Source: Ustulina deusta (taxonomy: Eukaryota > Ascomycota > Sordariomycetes > Xylariales > Xylariaceae). Taken from it: a stretch of 64,000 nt of DNA. The stretch lies in NCBI GenBank assembly GCA_023159155.1, contig JAJNNX010000002.1, forward strand, positions 1,302,001 to 1,366,000. The letters run 5' to 3'. Position numbers and translations under genes: made by a program. Below, in pieces: positions 1 to 11,406 of this stretch (position 1 is its first letter; the number at the start of each line of letters is the position of its first letter). The notes beneath the pieces are model-generated. The model made no database searches. It worked only from the letters and a program-made list of their open reading frames with translations, and was not told the origin of the DNA.

Positions 1-2
1 AG

Positions 3-3000
3 ACAGCTTCCGCCAAGTGGCGACGCACCCCCATCCAGGCTTCCCACGACCTTGTAGACAGACCATCTTTCCAAGGAACACACGCGCTGTCCGAAGCCCT
101 ACAAGCTACCAAGTCGTGGCGCGAAGCCGTAGCAAGGTTAGAAAAGGCCAACGGGCTAGAAGGATCGTGGATGCCGATTCTCAAAAACCTCGAGCCCGAG
201 ACGGGCGGCGGATACCGCGTGCAGTTCATCAATATCGAGGACCCTTCACAGACGCGATGGGTGAGCACCAACGACGAGGAAGTCAGGCGATTTCGGTCCC
301 TGATGGATGAGAAGCTGAAGCAGCTGTCCCGCGACTTCGAATACGCCAAGGGCAGTCTCGCCCGTCGCAGCAACGCTCTCGAAGTAGAAGCCATCGATGG
401 CCTGAACGCCATGTTTGTCATCAAGACCCTCATCGAGGAACTATCGGAGAAACCTGCCGTTGGCCTCCCCAGCGGCGGATCGACGCTCGCCATGGCCCTC
501 CAGGTGCACAGCTACATGAACATGGCGCAGCTCGGCCACGGCGCCGTGCAAGACGCGAAAAAAGTCGCCGAGCTAGCGAGAGTTCTCATCGAGGGCGAGA
601 AGACGGGCCAGAGGGCGCTGACAGGCTGCACGCGCGCGCTCAGCCGCGGCCTGGGCGCCGCTTCCGAGGCAGCGGGGATGATCTTTGCCGCCGCCAATGT
701 GGTTTTGGACGCCGTTGAGCTCGCCCATGCCGAAAACGAGGAGCAGAAGGCCGTCTTCATGGTGCATCTTGCCTTCGACTTTCTCAGCCTTGGGGTCGCC
801 GCCGGGGCCACGGCGGCAGGTATCGTCGGCGCCTCGACGCTGAGCGGCGTGCTGGGTGGCTTGGCGGTGCCGCTGGCCGGGCTTGGTATCGCGTTCGGGG
901 GCCTGGCAGAGGCACTAGGGAAAGTGGCATCGAATGCCCAGGAAGTTGGACGCTACTTTGGCGATGCCGAGGATGCGTACAAGCATGGTGCCTACACGCT
1001 GGAAGACGGCGCCAAGGTGTTGCTGCCGAAACAGTGTGCGGTGATCAGCCAAGTCGACTTGATCACCCGCAAAGTGGTGTTCGACAGCCAATATATCTAC
1101 CGCACGCAAATCAGCGGCGGCCTCTGGTGGGCTGGGACGACCACGAGGATGGACTTGGACCGCTCCAAGGCGCTAAACGTGCGCAAGAAGATGGGAATTC
1201 AGTCCGACAACTGCAAACTCCCCGTCCAGAGCGACGATGACTTCAAGTGTCTCGTCTTGCCCCCGACGCCCAAGTCATACATCGGGTATGATTACAATTA
1301 CTTACCCTTCTCTACATCGCGGGGCGACTATGGCTTCGACGTCTTGCGACGCATGGAGGGTACGGGCGAGGAGAGCTTCCTCTTCGCTTTCTTCCGTCCG
1401 CCTGTTCACTGGATCATCGATAAGATTACCCATGAGTATGTGGACACTCCCGTTACCATCGTGCTAGCCTCGCATTCCTTGCGAATCCAGATACCGCCAC
1501 TCCCATACGTGATGCATCATCGACTAAGCTATACACTCAAGGGCGCCGGTGGCTCGTACAGCATTGGGCTAGAGCATATCGGGGGCATCACCCTCTCAAG
1601 CTCGGCGAGCACTACGAAATGGTTGCTTGACGCCAGCACTCTCTCGCCTCCCGAGATCGAATTTGGCAGTCAGTTTATCAAAGTCTCAAATATAAGCATC
1701 GCGGTCTCGGACACCAATTACGACGTCATACTAGCGCTTTTGTCCAATGGCGAAACCCTCAAAGTTGATATCCAAAATAAAAGCACCACTACCGTCAAGG
1801 TTGACGCCGAGACTTACCCTCAGGGCAGCGCCGGCGTGGACGCCCATCTGCGTGACTTGGAGAGACGGAATCAGTTGCAGGGACAGTTTATCGTCGTGGA
1901 CAACTATGAGGCGAGACGATCTCCCAATGAGACCAAAACTCAGATAGTGGGCCGGGCGTACTACGAGGTGTCTAAGAAGCGGATGCTGTTCACAAGAAAT
2001 GCGCCGGCGGAACTGACCAAGACTGCTGAGCTAGCGGGGGTGATCGATGATGTTGTCTATTTCTATTCCGTCGAGCATCAGGCGATCTGGCGCGTGAATG
2101 CCAAGATCGAAGGGAGCAAGGCCAAATATAACGCGCTCTTCATGTCTTCCAAGAGGTCACTGAAGTGTGTGTGGATGGAAGGTGAGAAGCCAGCCGATCG
2201 ATACGATGGGCCGTGATAACCTAGCCTTGCTAACATGGGTTGTCAGGAAACTTACCTCATGCTATTTTCCACCATAAGCTTTCAGACGGTACCGTCGGTG
2301 AGCTGAACTATATCATCAGTGCGAAAGACATGACCCTCGCTAGCATCGGTGGAAACCCTGCCCTCATGGATAAGCTAGCCGGCATGAAAAACCTAACAGG
2401 TCCGATCAGTGATTTGCTCGAAGCATTCAAGAGGAGCGACGATACCAAGTCCGCCACAGACAAGCTGGAAGGAGTTTCCGTCGACGCCGACACAGAAGGG
2501 GCCAACACCGTCATGGTCTTCGGGAAAGACGGCCAGGGGACCTTCCGCCGCTTCTGGATCCGCAAGTCCGATCGTCTGGTCCTCAAACCGACCTTGGCAA
2601 ACGCCGAGCATGTCGTTTTCGCCGCTACCCTACCGTCGGTCCTACCCGGCGAGCAAAACGAGATGTACTTCTACACCCACGGTGGATCGGAGTTGTACCG
2701 CTACACGCTTGAGGGCAAATACCTGACGCCAAAGACGACGCTGGTGAAGATCCCATACGATTTTGGCCCGCTCGAGAACGTGGTGGTCCGAGCTGGACAA
2801 GATCAGCGACAAGTTCAGCGTGCCCACGATAGCGATATTCGGCGTCCAAGACGACGCCGGTCTCGCCGTGCCCATGTGGTATCATCACGGCAGCAGCGTC
2901 ATCCCGTCGCAGGAGCTGCACGGGAAGTCCGTTCAGCTTATCGGGTTTCATTCCCAGAACACCGCCGCGTGGCTTTCAGTGTGGGAGGCGCCGGGGAGAT

Positions 3001-3929
3001 TCATGTTGTTTAGCCAGGGGGTCACGGATCGACGCTCGCTGGAGGACCAGGTCAGCATCATCAAGATCCCACAGACATCCGCAGCGGTGCGTGTCAAACC
3101 GTTGTCTGGCGTGGCCTCCGTTGTGCCGACTGAAGCGGGCCCCATCTACACTACTATGGAGGGGGTATCGTATCTGCTACGAGCGGACATGTCCCGAACC
3201 GTCGTAGGCGTGACGAAGGACTGGCAGCTGGAGCATGCGGGTGGTATGCTCAAGGCCCTAGCAGCGCTCGCGAAGCCAAAGATTAACCACGCCGAGGTGC
3301 TGTTTCTTCCTAAGGGGCCGCCCGGCACGCCCGTCACGGGATGGTTCAGTCCCTTCGGTACCAACATCGTCAAGTTCACGCCTTCCGGGGTATCGTCACC
3401 GGCCGCCCTGCTACCCTCATGGCTGGGCTGCAGCTTGGACGGCACCATTCACTACGTACACTGTCGGGCCAACGGTGACTTTTACGGCCTGGTCCCCGGA
3501 GAGCAGACGACGGCCTCGAAGGAGCTGGGGAACTTCCCGCTGTTTCGCCGGAAGGGAGATGCCATCACCGTGTCACTCCGTGGAGAATACTCGTTCAAAG
3601 TCCCCATGCTACGCAACGTGCGCTATGTCGGCGTGGCGGCGGATGCCGGTGCAACTATAAGATTTACCGACGAGGCATGGAAGGTGTATGAAGCATTGTC
3701 CATCTCTACATCTGCTAGCCCTTCCAAGCCGCTGATTGTTCATTTCCCGCCGACGGTATATCCAGGACGCATCACTGTAGTAAATGGCACGGATGACGAT
3801 CTGGTCATCGTGGATTCCAACGTGGCCATGTCGCTCACGTTGACTGGCGCGGGAAAAGGCAATGGTGAAGCGATAGTACTGCAAGGAACGCAAGGGGAAT
3901 CCAAGGAAATTTGGATCTACAGCACATAA
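3..3929 (+). CDS. TcdA/TcdB pore-forming-domain-like protein, 5' end outside window, probable frameshift
   Basis: The reading frame is open from the left edge, so the start lies outside the window; the first ATG inside is at 171. Exon 1 runs to 2181 and a 65-nt intron occupies 2182-2246 (GTGAGA donor, GCTAAC branch, CAG acceptor, phase 1). Coding then continues to about 2780, where it jumps to another frame that stays open to the stop at 3927-3929. Counting from the ATG, residues about 193-250 are a Gly/Ala-rich hydrophobic stretch. The region after it (segments such as YTLKGAGGSYSIG) resembles the pore/delivery region of large clostridial toxins (Pfam TcdA_TcdB_pore). No glucosyltransferase, autoprotease or C-terminal repeat domain is visible here. 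Related bacterial-type toxin genes (mcf-like) are known in some fungi, so horizontal transfer is plausible. The family call is by eye; the activity is unknown. Confidence 0.6.
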
Positions 3930-4950
3930 TAGGGCACACCACATGTAGTTTTTGGGGTACGCATGTATTGGGGGGAGCGTGAGCCTTTTTCGGCTAGCTT
4001 TCGGGTCGAGGCTGCTATTAGAGCGCTAATAGAGAGTTCGATGTATCGCTGCCTCGAAAGCTAGTCGTAAACTGCCCACTGCTAAAAATACAAAGCAATA
4101 AAAAGGCAACGCATTAAAAAACAAAAATTTAACCCCTAATAATCCTTTATCACTGGCTTCTCAAGTTCTTAAGCCTTAGTAATTAGGGCGGCGGGCCAAG
4201 ATCTTGAAAGCAAAAACGTGGATGAAGGGGAAATATGAACTGGATGGGGCGCCCGTGATGACGTTGGAAGCGGCTCTTTCCGCACCTCATAATGAGGGGC
4301 TCTAAACAGATAATTGATTTGAAAAAAAAAAAAATAAGTGAAACATGTTGGATGTTGCTGAACTATTCGCCGCTCAGGGGGGCGAGTGTTCAGTATGGTT
4401 ATTATACTAATACTCGGCAGTGAAGCCGTGCGTACACGTTACCAGTCACTATGATGCCTCCTAGGTACCTATTGTGACAGAAGTTTATTACCAAAGACAC
4501 ATAATATGTGAACCGTGGTTCTACAGCAGATTGGCGGAATTTGATTAATATCAACATATTTCTGAAGCTAAACTCCGGTAGCCTAGCCCAACATCTTCCC
4601 ACCAACTCAACATCCCCACTAGTTAAGTCCTGATCGGAAGTGCGCTCTCAATACTTAGTAATAAACTTGAAGCTATCTGGACTTGTTTGTGGAGAGATAG
4701 TAGGTACCTCTACTTAAATACCATCCGTTTATTACGTTTAGTACGCACAGTACATTGTCATCGCCTGGCATCCTTGTCGGCACCCCGAACTAAAATTCAT
4801 CGACAACCGCGACACCAATCGGCTGCCTCGAATACTGAGGTCGGGACCATCTACAAACCTAAACCCACGCCTCGTCCAGACCAGATTGCAGCTGGAGAGC
4901 CGACCGAACTCGTACTGCACCCTTAGCCCGGCCAGGGCCCTTGCGGATGT
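3930..4950. other. Intergenic region with a nested inverted repeat
   Basis: No convincing gene. It holds an inverted repeat (CTAGCTTTCG at 3994-4003 against CGAAAGCTAG at 4055-4064) enclosing a second palindrome at 4015-4032, an A-run near 4321-4334 and generally AT-rich DNA. The last few hundred bases are presumably the promoter of the TPC1 gene. Confidence 0.6.
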
Positions 4951-5996
4951 ATGTCGCAGACCGGCCAACGTCTCCAGGATGAGGTAAGCCGCTTCACAGT
5001 CTTCGATCGGCGCAGACGCAAAGACCTAACACGGCCGCCGCCGCGCAGGGCTCACAGCTCCAAGTCGTCACGGCAGGGGCCGCCGCCGGCCTGATCTCGA
5101 GGTTCGTCATCGCACCGCTCGACGTCGTCAAGATCCGGCTGCAGCTGCAGTCGCACTCGCTCTCGGACCCCCGGTCCCACGCGGACCTGCGCGGCTCGCC
5201 CATCTACAAGGGCACGATCCGCACGCTGCGGCACATCGCGCAACATGAGGGGATCGCGGCCTTGTGGAAGGGCAACGTGCCGGCCGAGCTGATGTACGTC
5301 GCGTACGCGTCGGTCCAGTTCACGGTGTACCGGTCGACGACGATGCTGCTGCACCGCGTGTCCGGCGAGGACCACCGCCTCCCGAAAGCCGCCGAGTCCT
5401 TCATCAGCGGCGCCGCGGCCGGCGCCACGGCCACCGCGGCGACGTATCCGCTGGACCTGCTGCGCACGCGCTTCGCCGCCCAGGGCAACGACCGCGTCTA
5501 CATGTCGCTGCGCCGGGCGGTCTGCGAAATCCGCCGCGACGAGGGCGCCAGGGGGTTCTATCGCGGCCTGTCCCCCGGCCTCGCGCAGATCGTGCCGCTC
5601 ATGGGCATCTTCTTCGCCATCTACGAGGCCGCGCGGCTGCCCCTCGGCCGCCTGGACCTCCTGCCCTGGGGATCCGGGGACGCCACGGCCGGCATGCTCG
5701 CCAGCGTCGCCGCCAAGACCTGCGTGTTCCCGCTCGATCTCGTGCGCAAGCGTATCCAGGTGCAGGGCCCCACGCGGGAGCGCTACGTCCACAGAAACAT
5801 CCCGGAATACGCCGGCACCGTTCGTACTCTCCGGAAAATCCTCAAGCAGGAGACGGTAAGGGGCCTTTACAGAGGGTTGACGGTCAGTTTGATGAAGGCG
5901 GCACCGGCGAGTGCGGTCACGATGTGGACGTACGAGAGAGTGTTGAACTTTTTAATTAGCCATGGAAGGGACGATTCTGCAGAATCAGGTGTTTAG
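4951..5996 (+). CDS. TPC1: Mitochondrial thiamine pyrophosphate carrier 1
   Basis: Inner-membrane carrier that brings thiamine pyrophosphate into the mitochondrial matrix. Exon 1 is 4951-4983 (11 codons), the intron is 4984-5048 (GTAAGC donor, CCTAAC branch, CAG acceptor, phase 0) and exon 2 is 5049-5996, giving 326 aa, the normal length for the family. Three mitochondrial-carrier signatures of the Px[DE]xx[KR] type are visible: [12 protein letters not shown] at about residue 34, [10 protein letters not shown] in the middle third and [10 protein letters not shown] in the last third. The start is set by the short first exon, whose N-terminus ([12 protein letters not shown]) resembles fungal TPC1 proteins. 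The gene is GC-rich and has several long antisense shadow ORFs, which I ignored. Its 3' end faces the MIC26 gene 307 bp away. Confidence 0.9.
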
Positions 5997-6303
5997 AGGT
6001 GATATATCACATTATGGCATGGGGTTAGAACAGGAAGATACCACAGGACTGTCACTAAGTTGCCTAGATACATATAGACTGGCGTGGTCGCGTAAACGGG
6101 ATACCCTATAGACATGGGAGGATCAATTAGAGTTGTACATTAATGATTTCGTCTTTCATACCACCGCCTCCGTATGATGCCGGCGAAAATACCATACATA
6201 TTTATACTGATGGCAGACAAAGGAAAATGTATGCTTCTATTCAATCGTCTATAGTACAGCCATTTCCTTCTGCTGGGGGTCACAGCCACTCCACGAGTTT
6301 TAT
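5997..6303. other. Convergent intergenic region
   Basis: It holds the 3' flanks of TPC1 (+) and MIC26 (-). No other feature was seen. Confidence 0.5.
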
Positions 6304-7225
6304 TTATTTTCCTTTCTTGACCCAACCCTCGACGACATCGCGAGCATCGCTAACCTTGTCGTCAACGTAGCTCTTGCCGAGTTCTGCATGGATCCTTGTC
6401 ATGTACCAAGCACGCTGGATGCCCTCGCGCGTGCGCACGTGGGCGTCGGCGACGGCCGGGAATCGCTTCTCGTATGTCCATAGCAGTTCCGAGACATTGC
6501 CCATAGTGACGGGGATGACGACCCAGCCGGCACTGATCCCTAGCGCCAAAGGGAGAGAAGCGCGGAAGAAAATGTTGCGGTTTCGCGACAAGATGCTGCC
6601 GGCCATCGAAGCTACCAGCACGTACACGAGCCCCGGCATTAACTGCTCGCCACTCTCACGCGAAGGCGCCAGGGACGCAAGGGTCGACGTGAAAGACCGC
6701 TCTAGGTTGAACGCTCTGTCTAACGCGGCATTCACTCCATCCTCGGCCGACACGGCTTGCTTGTATAGGAACAGGCGAGCCTTGCCGATTTGTGCGGCTA
6801 GACGGTCTGTGGGCGTTGGGCGCCGCAGAACGACATGCTTCTCGTCTTCGGGTTCGGGGAGAGGCTTTGATGGTGCAGGTATGGTATCAAATGTCGGAGA
6901 GGGCACAGGCGTTGTGGTCTTGGGGAGAGACGTCTCCTCGAAGTCGTCGTAGATTGGTTTCTTCCTCAGCTATCACGATCGCGTTAGCGGAAGCATATGG
7001 GACGCGAGGGCGGAACCGGGGGCATTCGTTCGCACCAGGAGATGATCCTGAGCCTGTCGAGGCGGTGCTTCGGCGAGCGCAACCGAGGGAAATAGAGCTC
7101 CTCCGACCAGAGCAGCGGCCATGAAAGGCGCGGCGACTCGCTGTTGCAGCTGATCAGTATCCGGATGCCTTCGCTTCAAGTGTGCCGGTCAAAATTACCT
7201 GTCGCAGCAGCACTCTCGCAGCCAT
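6304..7225 (-). CDS. MIC26: MICOS complex subunit MIC26/MIC27 (apolipoprotein O-like)
   Basis: Inner-membrane component of the MICOS complex, which organises cristae junctions. Exons on the minus strand are 7225-7199, 7149-7036 and 6969-6304; introns are 7150-7198 and 6970-7035, the latter with a GCTAAC branch. The protein is 268 aa. The N-terminus is hydrophobic and basic (MAARVLLRQ, then an Ala-rich segment ending SVALAEAPP), fitting mitochondrial targeting. It is followed by KKPIYDDFEE, a coiled middle region and two hydrophobic segments (PGLVYVLVASMAGSIL and ASLPLALGISAGWVVIPV), the usual ApoO/MIC26 layout. The small first exons were found by matching phases and splice sites. The second donor (GTGCGA) is less typical. 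It shares a 439 bp divergent promoter with OCT1. Confidence 0.78.
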
Positions 7226-7664
7226 GTTGCCGACCAATTGACGTCGAGGGGGGCGGTATGGGTTGTCGGGAGGTTGTGAATGAATTTCAGAATTGAACGC
7301 CGTCACTGACCACTGGCATGGAAGTACTGCGGTACCTTTTTTGCGGCTATTTCCGGAGAATCGGGAGTTTAGTAGCCACTTACTGTAACTTACACAGCAC
7401 CTAACCAACCTTAGGTACCTAAGTGAGTACTTAAACTTAGTGCCCACTCGCTTTCGCTAGACGCTGAACCGCCCGGAGGTGGCTCTCCCCTGCACATCCA
7501 TTGACCCGCGATATCGCCTGCTCCAAATCGGCGCCAAATCTTGCGCCAATTGGCCTTCTCCATACGTTGTGGCAGCACATCTGCGCTCGTTTCCTTTTTT
7601 CCTTCTTTCGTTGTACGTATTCCTTTCTCTGTCCACAGACATTTAATATGATGCTCGATGCATC
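7226..7664. promoter_or_regulatory. Divergent promoter between MIC26 and OCT1
   Basis: This 439 bp lies between two head-to-head start codons, both of mitochondrial genes. It contains a TTAGGTACCTAAG-type palindrome near 7411-7423. No specific factor site was recognised. That the region serves both genes is inferred from the layout. Confidence 0.5.
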
Positions 7665-10100
7665 ATGATCAAAGCCGTACGACCTGGTCTATGGACCTGT
7701 TCAAGATGCATTTACCAAGTTTCGCGAGTCGGAGCGCAACGACGGCTGCCGCAGAGGCGCTGGCTGTCTGCCGTGTCCGGCGCCGCCCATAGTAGTGAGG
7801 AGGCTGGCATACGAACGCCGCCCGTCGACCATTCGACCGCCGACCCAAAACACGATGATGCTCTCCTGCGGCAAATATTCGATTCCCCGCCTACTTTTCG
7901 CGGCCGCCTGCAGCCCTTCCTCCAGAGCGCAAGCCGACAAAACGTCGGGTTGTTCCGCAACAAGTACCTGACCTCGCCTCAGGGCTTCCTGACATTCGCC
8001 GATATCATGATAGTCAGGGCTTCGAGGCTCGTTGTCAAGGTCACACAGGCTTCGACAGTGGCGGACTACAAGACTTTAGTGAGGGATCTGGATAGATTGA
8101 GTGATTTACTCTGCCGGGTGCTCGATGTATCCGACTTCGTGCGGATAACACACCCCGATGTCAAGATTCAGGAGGCTGCGTCTGCCGCCTGGTCCAAAGC
8201 CTACATGTATATGAACAAGCTGAACACTTCGACGGTGCTGAGTGACCAGCTTGGGAAAGCTCTAGCCAATCCCGAGGTCCTGGCGAGTTGGAATGAGGAA
8301 GAGCGGACGGTCGCCGAGTTACTACAACAAGATTTCAAGAAGTCGGCAATTCATCTGCCAAAGGAATACCGGGATGCTTTTGTGGATGTGTCTCAGAATA
8401 TCAGCGAGCTGGGTGCTGAATTCGTTGATCGTATGGAGCCTGAGACGCCATATCTTAACTTGCCCAGCAGTAAGTTCCATGGCATAGATCCCCGGACGGC
8501 CCGAGAGCTGGCCCGAGGAATGGTCCGACGTGATGTTTGGTGTCTACCCATTGTGGCCCCTACGGCTATGGTAGCGTTAAGGAGAGTGCATGACGAAGAA
8601 ACCCGGCAGGTAATCTACCATGCCGCGCGGACCGCATCTAAACGCTCAATCGATACACTGGAGCACATGCTGAAGCTACGTGCTCGGCTGGCCTCTCTAT
8701 CCGGATTTGACAGCTACGGCCATATGGCTCTCCAGGACAGGATGATGGCGAAGAATCCGGAATCTGTTCACCAGTTTCTTCAAGCCTTGTCTGGGCATAA
8801 TTCCTCCTTTGCTGAAACCGAGATTGCTGATCTTGTGGAAGAGAAGCGCCGGAGACTCGGTCCTTCTGGTGACGCTAAGCTGCAGCCTTGGGATAAAGAG
8901 TATTACATGGAGAGTATACGAACTGCTATGAGATCGAAGCGGAAAACGGATGACTTTTTAGCTGCCTACTTTTCTCTCGGTACTGTTATGCAAGGCTTGT
9001 CTAGGCTCTTTAACCGGCTATATGGTATACGGTTGGTTCCCAGAGACACATTGCCTGGAGAGACATGGCATTCAGATGTGAGAGTATTAGATGTCATTTC
9101 CGACACGGATGGGCATGTGGCCATTTTATACTGTGATCTCTTTTACCGGGACGACAAGTCTGCCAATCCTGCGCATTTCACCGTGCGCTGCTCGCGGGAA
9201 ATCTCGACAGATGAGATTCAGGAAGCGTGGGAGCAAAATGGTCAGGGAGGGTTACCCACTTTCGAAACGCCGTTAGAGGCAGCCAACGACGGCATGCCTG
9301 TCACTCAGGAATCTGGTTCAGTGAAACAAGTACCGACAATTGCGTTGATATGCGACTTCCACCAAGATAGAGAAGAGCGGAATCAGCCTGCGCTGTTAGA
9401 TTATTATCAGACGGAGACTCTTTTCCATGAGATGGGACATGCGATTCATTCCATCTTGGCTCGAACTTCCCTTCAGAATGTCGCTGGGACACGGTGCGCG
9501 ACTGACTTCGCCGAGCTCCCCTCGACATTGATGGAGCACTTCTGTGCAGACCCCTCTGTTCTCGCGCTGTTTGCTCGGCATTACAAGACTGACGAGCCCC
9601 TACCATACCAAATGGTTGCAGAGAGATTACAGGTTTCCAATCGCTTTCAGGCGGCAGATCGAGAATCCCAAATCATCCTCGCCATGCTGGACCAGCAATA
9701 TCACTCCGAGATTGTGCGAGATAACAATTTCGACTCCACAAAGATCTACCATGACCTTCAGAGGGAGTTTGGGAAATTACCGGCAGATCCCCCAGGCACA
9801 AGGTGGCAGGGCTTCTTTGGGCATCTCTTTGGATATGGCAGTACATACTACAGCTATTTATTCGACCAAGTGCTCTCAGAACGTGTATGGAGGGTGGTCT
9901 TTTCTGCGGGGCAGAATGGAGCCGCACTGGATAGAGAAAACGGGGAGCGACTGAAGGAGAATCTCCTTAAATGGGGAGGTAGTCGCGATCCCTGGAGATG
10001 CCTCTCTGACACCCTGCAAGATGAACGCCTTATCGATGGGGATGAGAAGGCCATGAGGCTTGTAGGGAGCTGGGGTATTAAGGATGACTTACAGAGCTGA
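7665..10100 (+). CDS. OCT1: Mitochondrial intermediate peptidase (M3 metallopeptidase)
   Basis: Matrix zinc peptidase that removes a short second presequence from some imported proteins after the main processing peptidase has cut. It is a single intronless frame of 811 aa, the normal size. The N-terminus is rich in Arg and Ser (SRVGAQRRLPQRRW), fitting a presequence. The M3 zinc site is intact: HEMGH at residues 588-592, with the third ligand Glu617 in DFAELPS, spaced as in thimet oligopeptidase. A flanking GTRCATDF segment and a conserved C-terminal GYGSTYYSYLFD block support the assignment. The ATG at 7665 is preferred because the presequence follows directly. It is transcribed away from MIC26. 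Confidence 0.93.
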   Translation: MIKAVRPGLWTCSRCIYQVSRVGAQRRLPQRRWLSAVSGAAHSSEEAGIRTPPVDHSTADPKHDDALLRQIFDSPPTFRGRLQPFLQSASRQNVGLFRNKYLTSPQGFLTFADIMIVRASRLVVKVTQASTVADYKTLVRDLDRLSDLLCRVLDVSDFVRITHPDVKIQEAASAAWSKAYMYMNKLNTSTVLSDQLGKALANPEVLASWNEEERTVAELLQQDFKKSAIHLPKEYRDAFVDVSQNISELGAEFVDRMEPETPYLNLPSSKFHGIDPRTARELARGMVRRDVWCLPIVAPTAMVALRRVHDEETRQVIYHAARTASKRSIDTLEHMLKLRARLASLSGFDSYGHMALQDRMMAKNPESVHQFLQALSGHNSSFAETEIADLVEEKRRRLGPSGDAKLQPWDKEYYMESIRTAMRSKRKTDDFLAAYFSLGTVMQGLSRLFNRLYGIRLVPRDTLPGETWHSDVRVLDVISDTDGHVAILYCDLFYRDDKSANPAHFTVRCSREISTDEIQEAWEQNGQGGLPTFETPLEAANDGMPVTQESGSVKQVPTIALICDFHQDREERNQPALLDYYQTETLFHEMGHAIHSILARTSLQNVAGTRCATDFAELPSTLMEHFCADPSVLALFARHYKTDEPLPYQMVAERLQVSNRFQAADRESQIILAMLDQQYHSEIVRDNNFDSTKIYHDLQREFGKLPADPPGTRWQGFFGHLFGYGSTYYSYLFDQVLSERVWRVVFSAGQNGAALDRENGERLKENLLKWGGSRDPWRCLSDTLQDERLIDGDEKAMRLVGSWGIKDDLQS

Positions 10101-11406
10101 TGATGTGCCTCTATGTATACTGTATACTGACTGTAGGGAATAAGGGAACTCGGTGGTAGGCGTGTTTTAGCTGATAGATCTAGAAAGAAGGACCTACGCA
10201 ACAGACGCAAATATACCCCATGGTTTGCCATTCAAGTAGATTGTTAGTATGCGTCGTGAACTCTCTTACCGCTTGTGTCACTCAGAGTCTTGTCCGGGGC
10301 GGGTTTAATAAGAATTATCGACGAAGCTGTAAGGAGAGGTACTAGTTTCTCGATTCCATCTGCAATATATATGGAAAGGGAATTGGCGTCGGGGCACAGG
10401 CCCCAATCCATCTAGTGAGCGTCCAGATTAGACCTAGGAAGTATCTCGGCCTCAATAGCGGATTTTGAACATGGCCTTGGCCACCGAGCTGGCACCGAAT
10501 CGCGTGTCTAGACCCTGCTTCAGCTGGTTCACACCAACGCCTGGAACGGGCCGGAGACCAGGGACGCCATTCAGCTACTCGCTAAAAATCGCCCTTTCTT
10601 TCTAGAACGGGAGCGCGAAGGGTTGCAATGGCCGTCAGCTTGTACCTACATAGTAACGTGCGTTGATCGATTTATTGATTTTCTTGGCCCTCGAACTACC
10701 TAGGGAGGTAGGTAGGTAGGTGTTCGAGGAGGGCGGCTTACTGTCTCTTCGATACCTTTTTTTTTCTTTCTTTCTTTCTCTGAACAGCCGCGAGTTAGTC
10801 ACGTCTTTTTTCAAAGGTGCGAGTTTCACATGTAATATGATGCGCATCTCCGGCGTTGGGGGCTTGAAGTATTGCTGTTATTCTGCTTGCCGCCTTTCCA
10901 TGGGCAATTCGGCTTTTTAAATAAAATACCTTACATACTTAAAGACAACCTTGTCGCCGCCGTCTCCCACATTAGAGCCCTGCGGTTTAATTTACCAGGG
11001 AACCCAGGAGTTTGGAGTTGGACCAAGCGTGACGTCTGCCCTACCTATCCTTACCTCCTTATCCAACACGGCATATCACATGCTATACATATTATATACC
11101 GATAATATATCGTGGGCCGATCTTGAAAATCTCCGGATCCAGAAAGCCGGGTTAGGGATATTACGGAGAATATCCCTTCCTATCCAACCACAGTGCCGTT
11201 GTACAATTGCGGAGGAGTCCTCGCCATATCGAGATCTATTGACCATTCATTGATCGGTTCAACATCGTCGAATCCGAAAGTGCTACAAGCGGGAAGGGCC
11301 TCGGGAGCACCCAGAGTCTCTGCAGCACGGTGATAGAGGATTGCCTTACCTCCTCTCCTACTATTGCCTGATCTCGACCACACTAACAACAACAACAACC
11401 TTCGCG
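10101..11406. other. Intergenic region
   Basis: No complete gene. It contains a possible orphan exon on the minus strand (listed separately), a TAGGTAGG-type array near 10700-10721, a pyrimidine/TTTC microsatellite near 10757-10780 and the presumed promoter of the WSC gene. Confidence 0.5.
10452..10574 (-). other. Possible terminal exon of an unrecognised small gene
   Basis: The minus strand reads 40 codons from a TAG splice acceptor (10577-10575) to a TGA stop. The sequence looks coding: it starts LNGVPGLRPVPGVG and ends VAKAMFKIRY. It is rich in Gly, Pro and Val at the front and amphipathic and basic at the end. I found no upstream exon and do not recognise the family. It could also be a relic. 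Confidence 0.3.

Noticed and set aside
2780..2870. A second intron instead of a frameshift in the toxin-like gene
   Set aside because: Candidate GT-AG pairs give lengths of 27, 39, 50, 53 or 56 nt, none with the required remainder, and they would remove protein sequence that looks genuine.
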